DNA from: an uncultured Bacilli bacterium
Lineage (GTDB): Bacteria > Bacillota_I > Bacilli_A > RF39 > UBA660
Direction of reading: 5' to 3'
Assembly: GCA_944358795.1 (NCBI GenBank)
Contig: CALVRW010000002.1
Span: forward strand, 1 to 34,025
DNA length: 34,025 bases
The notes beneath the pieces are model-generated. The model saw nothing but the letters and a program-made list of their open reading frames with translations. It had not been told where the DNA came from and searched no databases. The position numbers and the translations under genes are program-made. Within the stretch, counting starts at the first letter, position 1. Each line of letters starts with the position of its first letter. This document shows, in pieces, positions 25,443 through 33,431 of the stretch.

Positions 25443-26060
25443 ATGATGACAGAAATAGTAATTAATATTTTTAAAAATAGTTGGCCAATGATTTTAATAT
25501 TAACTACTATTTTAGCCAGCATGAAAATAACATATTATATCAAAAATAAAACGAAAATTGTTTTTTATCATGAAGTATTACAATTAGCTTTTTTAATTTA
25601 TATTTTATGCTTATTCTATGTTGTAACATTTCAAGATGTTAGTTGGTCTACTTCTAACTTTGTTCCTTTTAAAGAGATGTTTCGTTATAAATTAGGAAGT
25701 CCTTTATTCTATCGAAATGTAATTGGTAACATGATTATGTTTATGCCATATGGTTTTTTTATTACGTATTTCTTAAAATTAACAAAGCTACGTAGTGCGG
25801 TGATTTTAAGTGTTATCGCATCGACAACGATTGAAATTACACAACTTTGTATTGGTAGAGTATTTGATATTGATGATATTGTTTTAAATATACTTGGAGG
25901 AATCTGTGGTTTTTACATTTGCTATATCTTAACGAAAATCCAAGCAAAACTACCATCTGTATTGAAAAATGAGATATTTTATAATATAATAATGGTGTTA
26001 ATTTTGATTGGAATTATCTTTTATTTTTATCAAGTAATGGTAGTAGGAGGCATGGCATGA
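25443..26060 (+). CDS. VanZ-like family membrane protein
   Basis: A 205-aa protein with five or six membrane helices. The VanZ-family motif is clear: NFVPF, RNVIGNMIMFMPYGFF (about residues 92-107), TTIEITQLCIGRVFDIDDIVLNILGG (about 125-150). VanZ gives low-level teicoplanin resistance by an unknown route; most members, including those in cores like this, have no known role. TGAGGT precedes the ATG. It overlaps ybeY by 4 nt (ATGA) and sits between yqfD and ybeY, where many Bacilli have phoH. Confidence 0.85.
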   Translation: MMTEIVINIFKNSWPMILILTTILASMKITYYIKNKTKIVFYHEVLQLAFLIYILCLFYVVTFQDVSWSTSNFVPFKEMFRYKLGSPLFYRNVIGNMIMFMPYGFFITYFLKLTKLRSAVILSVIASTTIEITQLCIGRVFDIDDIVLNILGGICGFYICYILTKIQAKLPSVLKNEIFYNIIMVLILIGIIFYFYQVMVVGGMA

Positions 26061-26515
26061 ATCAAGTAGAATTTTTTAACGAGACAAAGGAAGAAATACC
26101 TTATATAGAAACATTAAAAGATTTTATCAATTATGCAATCAAAAAAGAAAAAATAGAACCTGTCGAATTTAATATAATTTTTGTAAATAAGGAAGAAATT
26201 CATAAATTAAATCGTACTTATCGGGGAATTGACCGAGAAACAGATGTGATTACGTTTGCTTTAGAAGATCACAAAGATGTTGAATTTTTAGATGGAAGAG
26301 TACTTGGTGATATTTATATTTGTGTTGATAAAGCCAAAGAACAAGCTAAGGAATATGGACACAGCTTACTTAGAGAATATGCTTTTTTATGTATTCATGG
26401 GTTTTATCATTTACTAGGATATGATCATATGACAGAAAAAGAAGAAAAAATAATGTTTGCAAAACAAGAGGAGGTACTAAATGAATACGGAATTACAAGA
26501 GAGAAAGAAATTTAG
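26057..26515 (+). CDS. ybeY: Endoribonuclease YbeY
   Basis: YbeY is a zinc metalloprotein needed for 16S rRNA 3'-end maturation and ribosome quality control. The 152-aa product has the signature HGFYHLLGYDH with metal ligands H114, H118 and H124, and the upstream conserved LNRTYRGIDRETDVITFAL (51-69) and LGDIYIC. It overlaps the vanZ-like gene by 4 nt and dgkA by 35 nt, and is part of the tight run to recO. The ribosome binding site AGGAGGC lies inside the preceding gene. Confidence 0.96.
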   Translation: MNQVEFFNETKEEIPYIETLKDFINYAIKKEKIEPVEFNIIFVNKEEIHKLNRTYRGIDRETDVITFALEDHKDVEFLDGRVLGDIYICVDKAKEQAKEYGHSLLREYAFLCIHGFYHLLGYDHMTEKEEKIMFAKQEEVLNEYGITREKEI

Positions 26516-26873
26516 TGTAAAACGTTTTTTTAATAGTTTTAAAAATTCTTTTTCTGGATTACGATATGCTTACAAATATGAACAAAGTATGACAATTCAC
26601 ATGGTTTCATGTTTGATTGTAGTAACACTTGGAATTTTGTTTAAAATTAGTGAAGTAGAATGGGCAATTTGTGTTATGGCGTTAGGATTAATTGGGGCGA
26701 CTGAATTAATTAATACCTCAATAGAAGCAGTAGTAGATTTAGTAACACGAGAAATCCATCCATTAGCAAAAGTAGCAAAAGACACTGCAAGTGCAGCTGT
26801 ATTTGTCTTTTCTACTGTAGCTTTTATCTGCTTTTTAATTATTTTTATACCAAAAATGTTGGTACTTGGATAG
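26481..26873 (+). CDS. dgkA: Diacylglycerol/undecaprenol kinase, first tandem copy
   Basis: A 130-aa membrane kinase of the prokaryotic DgkA family. In Gram-positives it phosphorylates undecaprenol to the lipid carrier used in wall synthesis. Three transmembrane helices are visible, and the family signature ELINTSIEAVVD spans residues 75-86, followed by HPLAKVAKDTASAAVFV. A basic N-terminal amphipathic stretch (KRFFNSFKNSFSGLRYAYKYEQSM) matches the surface helix. GAGGAGGTACTAA lies inside ybeY, whose 3' end it overlaps. A paralogue follows 10 nt later. Confidence 0.93.
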   Translation: MNTELQERKKFSVKRFFNSFKNSFSGLRYAYKYEQSMTIHMVSCLIVVTLGILFKISEVEWAICVMALGLIGATELINTSIEAVVDLVTREIHPLAKVAKDTASAAVFVFSTVAFICFLIIFIPKMLVLG

Positions 26874-26883
26874 GTGGTAAGGT

Positions 26884-27288
26884 ATGAATCAAGAACAAAG
26901 AGACGAACAAAAGAAAATGGGAATAGGGCGTTTTATCAGAAGTTTTGGATATTCGATTGCCGGTCTTCGTTATGCTTATAAATATGAACAAAGTATGTTT
27001 GTTCATGTACTTGCTACAATCATTGTTATTTTAGCAGGAATCTTTTTTAAACTTAATTTATTTGAATGGTTAATTTGTGTATTAGTAATTGGTCTTGTTA
27101 TCGCAACAGAACTAATTAATACCTCAATAGAAGCAGTGGTAGATTTAAGTTGCCCAGAAATCCATCCACTAGCAAAAGTTGCCAAGGATACTGCAAGTGC
27201 AGCAGTGTTTGTTTTTGCAATAACGGCAATTCTATGTGGAGGATTTGTTTTCCTTCCTAAAATTATCGAATTTATCACAACATTATAA
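26884..27288 (+). CDS. dgkA: Diacylglycerol/undecaprenol kinase, second tandem copy
   Basis: A 134-aa paralogue of the preceding gene with the same three-helix plan, the same ELINTSIEAVVD signature and HPLAKVAKDTASAAVFVF. The N-terminus is a little longer and begins MNQEQRDEQKKMG. All key Glu and Asn residues of the catalytic segment are kept, so both copies look active; they may form mixed trimers or differ in substrate. AGGTGGTAAGGT precedes the ATG. The pair probably arose by tandem duplication followed by divergence. Confidence 0.92.
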   Translation: MNQEQRDEQKKMGIGRFIRSFGYSIAGLRYAYKYEQSMFVHVLATIIVILAGIFFKLNLFEWLICVLVIGLVIATELINTSIEAVVDLSCPEIHPLAKVAKDTASAAVFVFAITAILCGGFVFLPKIIEFITTL

Positions 27289-27298
27289 AGGAGAATTT

Positions 27299-27685
27299 AT
27301 GGTAGAAAAATTACAACAATTATTACAAAACTCTTATAGTCCTTATTCTAACTTTAAAGTGGCATCCATTGTCGTAATGAAAGATGGGACGCTTTTTTCT
27401 GGTGTGAATGTGGAAGATGCATCATATCATGCAGGAATTTGTGCTGAGCGAAATGCGATTACAACTGCTATTGCGAATGGATATAAAAAAGGTGATTTTC
27501 AAGAAGTTTATGTCATGGTAGATAGTGATGAAATTAGTACTTGTTGTTTTGTATGTCGCCAATTAATATTAGAATTTTTTGAAAAAGAAGCAAAAATTAC
27601 ATGTATGAATAAAAATGGAGAAAAACGCGTTTTCACTGTTTCTGAGCTTTGTCCTTTTCCATTTAGCGAGGAGGATTTACGATGA
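27299..27685 (+). CDS. cdd: Cytidine deaminase
   Basis: Cdd converts cytidine and deoxycytidine to uridine forms in pyrimidine salvage. The 128-aa product has YSPYSNFKVAS, the zinc-binding HAGICAERNA (catalytic Glu) and the second ligand pair in CFVCRQ. The usual PCGACRQ is changed to CCFVCRQ, keeping the two zinc Cys. A longer reading starts at 27236 inside dgkA, but AAAGGAGAATTT points to the ATG at 27299. It overlaps era by 4 nt, keeping the common cdd-era order. Confidence 0.94.
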   Translation: MVEKLQQLLQNSYSPYSNFKVASIVVMKDGTLFSGVNVEDASYHAGICAERNAITTAIANGYKKGDFQEVYVMVDSDEISTCCFVCRQLILEFFEKEAKITCMNKNGEKRVFTVSELCPFPFSEEDLR

Positions 27686-28566
27686 AAAGTGGTTTTGTCA
27701 GTTTAATTGGACGTCCAAATGTTGGAAAATCGACTCTGTTAAATGGTATTATTGGAAAAAAAGTTGCCATTACGAGTAACAAACCACAAACGACAAGAAA
27801 TGCGATTCAAGGAATTTATAACGATGATGATACCCAAATTATTTTTGTTGATACTCCTGGAATCCATAAACCAAATCATAAATTAGGAAAATATTTAAAT
27901 AAACAAGCTTACTATAGTATTGAAGACGTTGATGTGATTTTATTTTTAACGGATGTAAAAGAAAAACTAGGACCAGGAGATCAATATATATTAGAACGTT
28001 TAAAACAAGTAGATAAACCTGTTATTTTAGTGTTAAATAAAATTGATGGATTATCAAATGAACAGATCTTTCAAAAAATACTAGAATATAAAGATTTATA
28101 TCCATTTAAAGAAATTGTTCCAGTATCTGCTTTAAAAAAGAAAAATATTGAAGAATTAATGAAAGTAATTCGTACGTATTTACCAGATGAAGTAAGATAT
28201 TATGGGGAAGATGAAATTACCAATAAACCAATTTCCTTTTTAGTAAGTGAAATTGTAAGAGAAAAAGTATTTCAACTAACCAATGATGAAATACCACATT
28301 CTTTAACCTGTATTACTGAACAAATGAAGAAAACAAAAAATAAATATATTATTAACGTTTGTATTATTGTAGATCGTGACGCTTTAAAAAAGATTGTCAT
28401 TGGAAAAAATGCTTCTAAGGTAAAAGAAATTGGTGTTAGAGCGAGACCAGAAATTGAAGAATTACTAGGTTGTCCAGTTTATTTAGAAATCTATGTTAGA
28501 ACGATAAAAAAATGGCGTGATCGAGAAAAGTATTTACAAGAATTTGGGTTTCATGATTTTGAATAA
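27682..28566 (+). CDS. era: GTPase Era
   Basis: Era is an essential GTPase that binds the 3' end of 16S rRNA during 30S assembly. The 294-aa length is normal. GTPase motifs: GRPNVGKS (10-17), the switch I segment NKPQTTRNA, DTPGIHKP and NKID. A C-terminal KH domain contains IVIGKNASKVKEIG, the GxxG-type RNA-binding loop. GAGGAGGATTTACG precedes the ATG, which overlaps the cdd stop. yqzL and recO follow as in Bacillus. Confidence 0.97.
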   Translation: MKSGFVSLIGRPNVGKSTLLNGIIGKKVAITSNKPQTTRNAIQGIYNDDDTQIIFVDTPGIHKPNHKLGKYLNKQAYYSIEDVDVILFLTDVKEKLGPGDQYILERLKQVDKPVILVLNKIDGLSNEQIFQKILEYKDLYPFKEIVPVSALKKKNIEELMKVIRTYLPDEVRYYGEDEITNKPISFLVSEIVREKVFQLTNDEIPHSLTCITEQMKKTKNKYIINVCIIVDRDALKKIVIGKNASKVKEIGVRARPEIEELLGCPVYLEIYVRTIKKWRDREKYLQEFGFHDFE

Positions 28567-28610
28567 AGATAAAAATAATTACCACTATAGTAATAGAGGT
28601 GATTATTTTT

Positions 28611-28718
28611 ATGAAACAATTACTTTGGGATATGTTTCGAAAAACGGGAAAAATTGAATATTATATGAAATATAAAGAATTAGAACGATTAGAACAAAGT
28701 AATCAAAAGGAAGTGTAA
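28611..28718 (+). CDS. yqzL: YqzL-like small protein
   Basis: A 35-aa protein between era and recO, exactly where Bacillus carries yqzL. The sequence MKQLLWDMFRKTGKIEYYM has the family pattern of a W, then F-x-x-T-G-x-I-x-x-Y. AGAGGTGATTATTTTT precedes the ATG. The function of YqzL is unknown. It is shorter than the Bacillus protein (about 47 aa). Position plus motif make the call fairly safe. Confidence 0.75.
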   Translation: MKQLLWDMFRKTGKIEYYMKYKELERLEQSNQKEV

Positions 28719-28720
28719 TC

Positions 28721-29461
28721 GTGATTGAAAAAGTAGAAGGTATTATTTTAAATGAGAAAAGTTATGGTGAGACAAGTAAAATTATAAATTTATTTACGAA
28801 GGAACATGGGATTATTGGTTTGATGGCAAAAGGAGCCAAAACCATGAAAAGTCCACTTCGTAGTGTCACAGGGAAATTAACTTATGGATCTTTTTATATC
28901 GTTTACAAACAAGATAAACTTTCTACTTTAACAAATGTCGATGTGATAAACTATTTTAAAGAAATTAAAATGGATATAGATAAAATTAGTTATGCTAGTT
29001 TTTTATTAGAATTAGCAGAGCAAGTTTATCGACATAATAATAATGAAGCTATTTATCAATTACTGATAGATGCCTTACTTAAAATAGAAGAAGGTTATGA
29101 TCCGATGATTATAACGAATATGATTGAATTAAAATATTTGGATTATTTAGGAGTGATGCCTGTTTTAGATGGTTGTTGTAAATGTGGTTCTAAAACAAAC
29201 ATTACAACATTGTCTAGTAGTTTAGGTGGATACTTGTGTCGTAATTGTCAAACAATGCATGAACATATGAATGATCCAAAAACAATAAAATTAATTCGAA
29301 TGTTCTATTATGTAGATATATCAAAAATAGAAAAATTAGAAATAAAAGATAAATATAAATTTGAAATCAATACTTTTTTAGATGAATATTATGAAAGATA
29401 TACCGGATTATATTTAAAGAGTAAAGCTTTTATTCAAAATTTAAATAAGATTGTAAAATAA
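28721..29461 (+). CDS. recO: DNA repair protein RecO
   Basis: RecO works with RecF and RecR to load RecA on SSB-coated DNA. The 246-aa product shows the N-terminal OB fold (VEGIILNEKSYGETSKIINLFTKEHG), a helical middle and the zinc-binding CCKCG...CRNC (about residues 151-185). The start is GTG at 28721, 2 nt after the yqzL stop, with AAGGAAGTG at the end of yqzL as ribosome binding site. A terminator closes the operon. Confidence 0.95.
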   Translation: MIEKVEGIILNEKSYGETSKIINLFTKEHGIIGLMAKGAKTMKSPLRSVTGKLTYGSFYIVYKQDKLSTLTNVDVINYFKEIKMDIDKISYASFLLELAEQVYRHNNNEAIYQLLIDALLKIEEGYDPMIITNMIELKYLDYLGVMPVLDGCCKCGSKTNITTLSSSLGGYLCRNCQTMHEHMNDPKTIKLIRMFYYVDISKIEKLEIKDKYKFEINTFLDEYYERYTGLYLKSKAFIQNLNKIVK

Positions 29462-29488
29462 ATCTAATACTTCAGATTTATTTTTTTT
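29456..29488 (+). terminator. Intrinsic terminator of the ybeY-recO run
   Basis: A 10-bp stem AAATAAATCT (29456-29465) and its complement (29474-29483), 8-nt loop, T-run to 29488. Confidence 0.85.
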
Positions 29489-29489
29489 A

Positions 29490-29498
29490 TGGTATAAT
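29490..29498 (+). promoter_or_regulatory. Extended -10 promoter
   Basis: TGGTATAAT is a perfect extended -10, 21 nt before the next start codon. TTCAGA (29471-29476) may act as a weak -35 with 16-nt spacing, although it lies in the terminator. Confidence 0.6.
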
Positions 29499-29519
29499 AG
29501 TTTCGATGGGAGAGGTAAT

Positions 29520-30221
29520 ATGAAAAAAATTAGTTTGTTTGTTATCATGATTGGAATAATATTATTAATTCCTATACAGGTGAGTGCTGAAAATGTAGAT
29601 GATTTACCAGATTCATGGCGACCAGAGTGGGAAGATACAGTTACCTATAGTGCACAATATAAAAAATATATGGAGGAAGAAAGCTGGGAATGTAAAGATG
29701 GGACTTGTACTAACTATAAAGGTGAGAAAGTAAGCGAAGATAAATTAAAACAAATGTATAAAGAAGACTTAAAATTTATTGCTTGGCGTTCTGAAAAAAA
29801 TTGGGAATGTGAAAATGGAACTTGTACCAATGACAAAGGTGAAACAAAATCTAAAAATGATTTAAAAAAAGAATATAATGCAAATTTAGTAGGTCAAAAA
29901 GATGAAAGCTATTATGGAGACATTCAAGATGAAAATTATTATGTATGTAATGGTTTATTAAGTGAAAATCTTGCTACTTTACTAGGGAAAATTTACCGAA
30001 CTGTTATTTTATTATCCATGGTTGTTGTTGTAGTGATGGGAATGATGGATTTTACCAAAGCAACAGCAAGTAATGATGCAGACGAGATGAAGAAAGCATG
30101 GAAAAGATTTGTTAATCGTCTAATTATTGCGATGATATTACTAATGTTACCAGTTTTATTAGAATTTATTTTCACATTATTTGGAAACGATGATATGAAA
30201 AATTGTTTAGAGTATTTTTAA
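29520..30221 (+). CDS. Secreted/membrane protein with Cys-repeats and VirB2/TrbC-like C-terminal helices
   Basis: A 233-aa envelope protein. A signal peptide ends VSA (residue 23). Two imperfect repeats follow, starting WECKDGTCTNYKGEK (56-70) and WECENGTCTNDKGET (95-109), each with a Cys pair that could form a disulphide. Two membrane helices (about 161-177 and 199-221) are joined by a polar, amphipathic loop DFTKATASNDADEMKKAWKR. The helix-loop-helix layout with DF-K-A and KKA-KRF is that of VirB2/TrbC-like conjugative pilin proteins of Gram-positives. No other secretion-system gene is near, so it may be an orphan. It has its own promoter and terminator. Function not established. Confidence 0.65.
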   Translation: MKKISLFVIMIGIILLIPIQVSAENVDDLPDSWRPEWEDTVTYSAQYKKYMEEESWECKDGTCTNYKGEKVSEDKLKQMYKEDLKFIAWRSEKNWECENGTCTNDKGETKSKNDLKKEYNANLVGQKDESYYGDIQDENYYVCNGLLSENLATLLGKIYRTVILLSMVVVVVMGMMDFTKATASNDADEMKKAWKRFVNRLIIAMILLMLPVLLEFIFTLFGNDDMKNCLEYF

Positions 30222-30258
30222 GTCTTAATCCATAATATAGATTACAAATAAAAAACTA

Positions 30259-30304
30259 AGACAAGAATTATGTTGTTTCAGACAAATTCATGTCTTTTTT
30301 TTTG
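30259..30304 (+). terminator. Intrinsic terminator
   Basis: AGACAAGAATT (30259-30269) pairs with AATTCATGTCT (30285-30295) with one A-A mismatch, followed by nine or more T. A shorter hairpin AGACA/TGTCT lies within it. Confidence 0.7.
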
Positions 30305-30356
30305 GCCAATAGCGTAAAATGAATACTGCACCTGTAAAAATAGAATGGAGAAATAA

Positions 30357-30863
30357 ATGAAAGAAAATGGAATTGAAGTATTATTATCTGTGATGGCATA
30401 TCATAGTAATTATCCTATTGTATTTGAAGTAAAAGAAGGAAAACCAATTGAATCAGGAAGACATTATCGAACAGTAAAGCTACCAATGAAAGATGAAAAT
30501 TATGCACAAACGTTAGAACAACTTGCAATAGAAGATCCTGATTATAACGAACTATTAATGACAATGGGAGTAGTAGATGAAAAGATAGGAATGGATGCAA
30601 AACAATTACATGTTAATATGGTAAAGTATTTAGCAACCCATGAAATAGAATATTGTAATGATTTAAAAAATGAAAATTGGTTAATTAAATTTCCAGAACA
30701 AATACTGCAAACTAATTTAAAAAGTTATCCACAATTATTAGATTCAACGTATCATTTTGTGAATCGTTTTTATACACAGAATTTTTTAAATCGTTTACGA
30801 AAAATAGGAGAAAGAAAAACAAAACAATTAGAGTATGCTTATAACCCTATGAGAAATCATTGA
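30357..30863 (+). CDS. Hypothetical protein
   Basis: A 168-aa soluble, mostly helical protein, no signal peptide or membrane helix. Segments: beta-rich IEVLLSVMAYHSNYPIVFEV at the start, an acidic middle (LAIEDPDYNELLMTMG) and a basic C-terminus (RLRKIGERKTKQLEYAY). GGAGAAATAA precedes the ATG. The glyQS promoter overlaps its last codons. I do not recognise the family; it may be specific to this lineage. Confidence 0.65.
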   Translation: MKENGIEVLLSVMAYHSNYPIVFEVKEGKPIESGRHYRTVKLPMKDENYAQTLEQLAIEDPDYNELLMTMGVVDEKIGMDAKQLHVNMVKYLATHEIEYCNDLKNENWLIKFPEQILQTNLKSYPQLLDSTYHFVNRFYTQNFLNRLRKIGERKTKQLEYAYNPMRNH

Positions 30864-30888
30864 CAAATGATTTCTTTTATAATACAAT
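30860..30888 (+). promoter_or_regulatory. Strong SigA promoter of glyQS
   Basis: A perfect TTGACA (30860-30865), 17-nt spacer and TACAAT (30883-30888). Transcription should start near 30895, giving a leader of about 145 nt. Confidence 0.85.
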
Positions 30889-30895
30889 GTAACTA

Positions 30896-31026
30896 TCTTA
30901 AATATTGACAAGCGAAGACGTGGGATGGAAACCAAAGAGCGATGTAAAAAAAGATGATTCTCTTTAGAATAAGTAAGGTGGAACCGCTCATTATACGAGT
31001 CCTTACACATTCTAAAGAGTTTTTTT
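30896..31026 (+). ncRNA. T-box riboswitch of glyQS, unusually short
   Basis: The T-box AAGGTGGAACCGC is at 30975-30987 and its antiterminator is clear: GTAAGG, bulge TGGAACC, GCTC paired with GAG and CCTTAC (30973-31006). Only about 80 nt lie between the promoter and the T-box, too little for a full stem I. A small hairpin TGG-GATGGAAA-CCA (30921-30934) exposes GGA, a glycine codon, and could be a reduced specifier. The terminator stem CTCTTTAGAAT (30960-30970) with ATTCTAAAGAG (31009-31019) plus seven T encloses the antiterminator rather than overlapping it. AAAGAG at 30934-30939 could compete for CTCTTT. Glycine specificity rests mainly on the gene it precedes. Confidence 0.8.
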
Positions 31027-31041
31027 ATTAGGAGGGAAATA

Positions 31042-32412
31042 ATGGAAAAATTAACAATGGAAAAACTAGTCAATTTAAGTAAACAATATGGATTTATTTT
31101 TCAAGGAAGTGAGATTTATGATGGTCTTGCTAATACTTGGGATTATGGTCCACTTGGAGTAGAACTTAAAAATAATGTAAAAAAATGTTGGTGGAAACGA
31201 TTTGTTCAAGAATCACCAAATAGTTATGGTGTTGATGCAGCAATTTTAATGAACCCACGTGTTTGGGAAGCAAGTGGACATTTAAGTAATTTTTCAGATC
31301 CACTTATGGATTGTAAACAATGTAAGACAAGACATCGTGTAGATAATATGATTGAAGAATTTGATTCTAATGTTAATGCTGATGCGATGAGTACAGAAGA
31401 AATGATGGCTTATATTAAAGAACATCATGTACCTTGTCCAAACTGTGGAGGACATGACTTTACTGACATTAGACAATTTAATTTAATGTTTTCTACCCAT
31501 CGTGGTGTAACGAATGATTCTAAAAGTGTTGTTTATTTAAGACCAGAAACAGCACAAGGAGAGTTTGTAAACTTTTTAAATGTTCAAAGAAGTATGCGTC
31601 TTAAAGTACCATTTGGTATTGGTCAAATTGGAAAAGCATTCCGTAATGAAATTACACCAGGTAACTTTACATTCAGAACAATCGAATTTGAACAAATGGA
31701 ACATCAATTTTTCTGTAAAGAAGGAACTGATGAAAAATATTATGAATACTATAAAAATTTTGGAAAACAATTCTTTATCGATTTAGGATTAGAAGCAGAA
31801 CATTTACGATTTAAAGATCATGAAAAATTAGCACATTATGCCAAAGCAGCCTGTGATATTGAATACTTATTTAACTTTGGTTGGGGAGAAATCAATGGTA
31901 CTCATAATCGTACAAACTTTGATTTAACAAACCATCAAGCATTTAGTAAAAAATCAATGGAATATTTAGATCCAGAAACGAACGAAAAATATATTCCATA
32001 TGTTATTGAAGCAAGTTATGGATGTGACCGTGTCGTTCTAGCACTTCTAGATGAAGCATATGAAGAAGAAACACTAGAAGATGGTACAACAAGAGAAGTA
32101 ATGCACTTTATTCCAGCAATCGCACCATATAAAGTAGCAGTATTACCACTTGTAAAAAAATATCATAGTGAAAAAGCGATGGAAGTATATCATCAATTAA
32201 GTAAATATTTTATGACTACTTATGATGAATCAGGAAATATCGGAAAACGTTATCGTAGACAAGATGTAATTGGAACACCATTTGCAATTACGATTGATGA
32301 TAATACTTTAAATGAAGGTACCGTAACAATTCGTGATCGTGATACAATGGAACAAATTACATTGTCAATTGAAGATGCAATTCAATATGTTGAAAAGAAA
32401 ATTCAGTTTTAA
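31042..32412 (+). CDS. glyQS: Glycine--tRNA ligase (single-chain, dimeric type)
   Basis: Charges tRNA-Gly. The 456-aa product is the alpha2 type of class II synthetase: YGFIFQGSEIYDGLANTWDYGPLG at the start, MNPRVWEASGH, zinc-type Cys pairs CKQC and CPNCGG, motif 2 FRNEITPGNFTFRTIEFEQME, motif 3 EASYGCDRVVLALL and a C-terminal anticodon-binding domain (PYKVAVLPL, YRRQDVIGTPFAITID). AGGAGGGAAATA precedes the ATG. It is controlled by the short T-box leader upstream. No clear terminator lies in the 17 nt before the following gene. Confidence 0.97.
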   Translation: MEKLTMEKLVNLSKQYGFIFQGSEIYDGLANTWDYGPLGVELKNNVKKCWWKRFVQESPNSYGVDAAILMNPRVWEASGHLSNFSDPLMDCKQCKTRHRVDNMIEEFDSNVNADAMSTEEMMAYIKEHHVPCPNCGGHDFTDIRQFNLMFSTHRGVTNDSKSVVYLRPETAQGEFVNFLNVQRSMRLKVPFGIGQIGKAFRNEITPGNFTFRTIEFEQMEHQFFCKEGTDEKYYEYYKNFGKQFFIDLGLEAEHLRFKDHEKLAHYAKAACDIEYLFNFGWGEINGTHNRTNFDLTNHQAFSKKSMEYLDPETNEKYIPYVIEASYGCDRVVLALLDEAYEEETLEDGTTREVMHFIPAIAPYKVAVLPLVKKYHSEKAMEVYHQLSKYFMTTYDESGNIGKRYRRQDVIGTPFAITIDDNTLNEGTVTIRDRDTMEQITLSIEDAIQYVEKKIQF

Positions 32413-32429
32413 AAAAATAAGGTGATAAA

Positions 32430-33331
32430 ATGAACCAAAAGCAGTTGCAACAGTTAATTCGTTATTGTATTGGATTTAAGGTTGTTTTCTCATATAAAAG
32501 AATAGATTTTTGGTATCGTACATTCGGTATTTGTGGACAATATATTTCAGATACTGATTTATCACAAAATAAATTAGAAAAAGAATTATCAAAATCTTTT
32601 CAAATATTTAATGAGTATATAAAAAGAGAAAAATTAGAAAAAGAAATATTAAATACAGAGTATCGACAATACTTTTTATTAACAGAAACATATGTAAAAC
32701 AATTAAAGGAAACAGGACGAAAAGTTTTGCATTAGAAAAGGATTGTTATCCATTAAATGATTTTCCATATTATAAAAGATTAAAACCATATATACCAGTT
32801 GAATATCAAAAAGTCTTTGAATTACTAAATGGAATAGAAACAACAAAGAAGTCTATCCAAGAACTGATAGAAGAAAATCCAAAATATACAGAAAAGAACC
32901 TCTATACAATGCATCAAAGAGTAAAAAAAGCAATCGTACTTTATCATAAAAAAGATAAAGAAAATGAAAAAATAGATGAGTCATTCTTTTTATCAGTAAA
33001 AGAATCTTTTCCTAACAATAAAGAAAAAGCAAAGGCAGTTGTATTAAGAAAAAATATTGATTTTAGTAAAATATATCGCATTGTAAAAGAGATGGATCCT
33101 ACTTATTTTTCTCCTGTGCAACAGATTATTTTTGAAAAATCTTATCCAATTAATCCATTAGAAGGAAAGTCAATCAGTGAAATAGGAGTAGAGTTACGTC
33201 AATTAGATTCTAAGTATCATGGATCATCAAAAGAAATATTAAAAACATTAACAGAAACAAAGAAAAATATTTCTGAATACTATGAAACACATCAAGAAGA
33301 AATAGAATCACGATTGCAAAGTTTAAAATAA
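32430..33331 (+). pseudogene. Unknown gene split by a -1 frameshift
   Basis: A good AAGGTGATAAA starts a 101-aa frame that stops at 32733-32735 (reading ...ETGRKVLH). The other frame is open across the break and on to 33331. Moving at the four A residues near 32720-32723 joins TGRK to SFALEKDCYPLNDF and gives a continuous protein of about 300 aa; one missing A explains it. The first part is basic and helical; the second has YKRLKPYIPVEYQKVF, repeated Lys-rich helices and a coiled-coil-like end. It could be a true pseudogene, a sequencing or assembly error in the A-run, or less likely a programmed frameshift. Family unknown. An internal ATG at 32909 has no ribosome binding site. Confidence 0.65.
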
Positions 33332-33384
33332 GAAAGAATTATATTATACTGTTATCATTTATAAATTTATACTTTAGTAAATGA

Positions 33385-33413
33385 TTGACAGTATAATGGG
33401 TATTTGATATGAT
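33385..33413 (+). promoter_or_regulatory. Strong promoter of the second structured pilin leader
   Basis: A perfect TTGACA (33385-33390), 17-nt spacer, TATGAT (33408-33413) with TG one base upstream (extended -10). The start near 33420 places the conserved element at the very 5' end of a leader of about 180 nt. Confidence 0.8.
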
Positions 33414-33431
33414 TAAAATGTAAAAAGTAGA

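Noticed and set aside
32715-32735. Programmed -1 frameshift in the split gene
   Set aside because: The A-run is only four long, no X-XXY-YYZ heptamer or downstream stimulatory hairpin is evident; a mutation or base-calling error is more likely.
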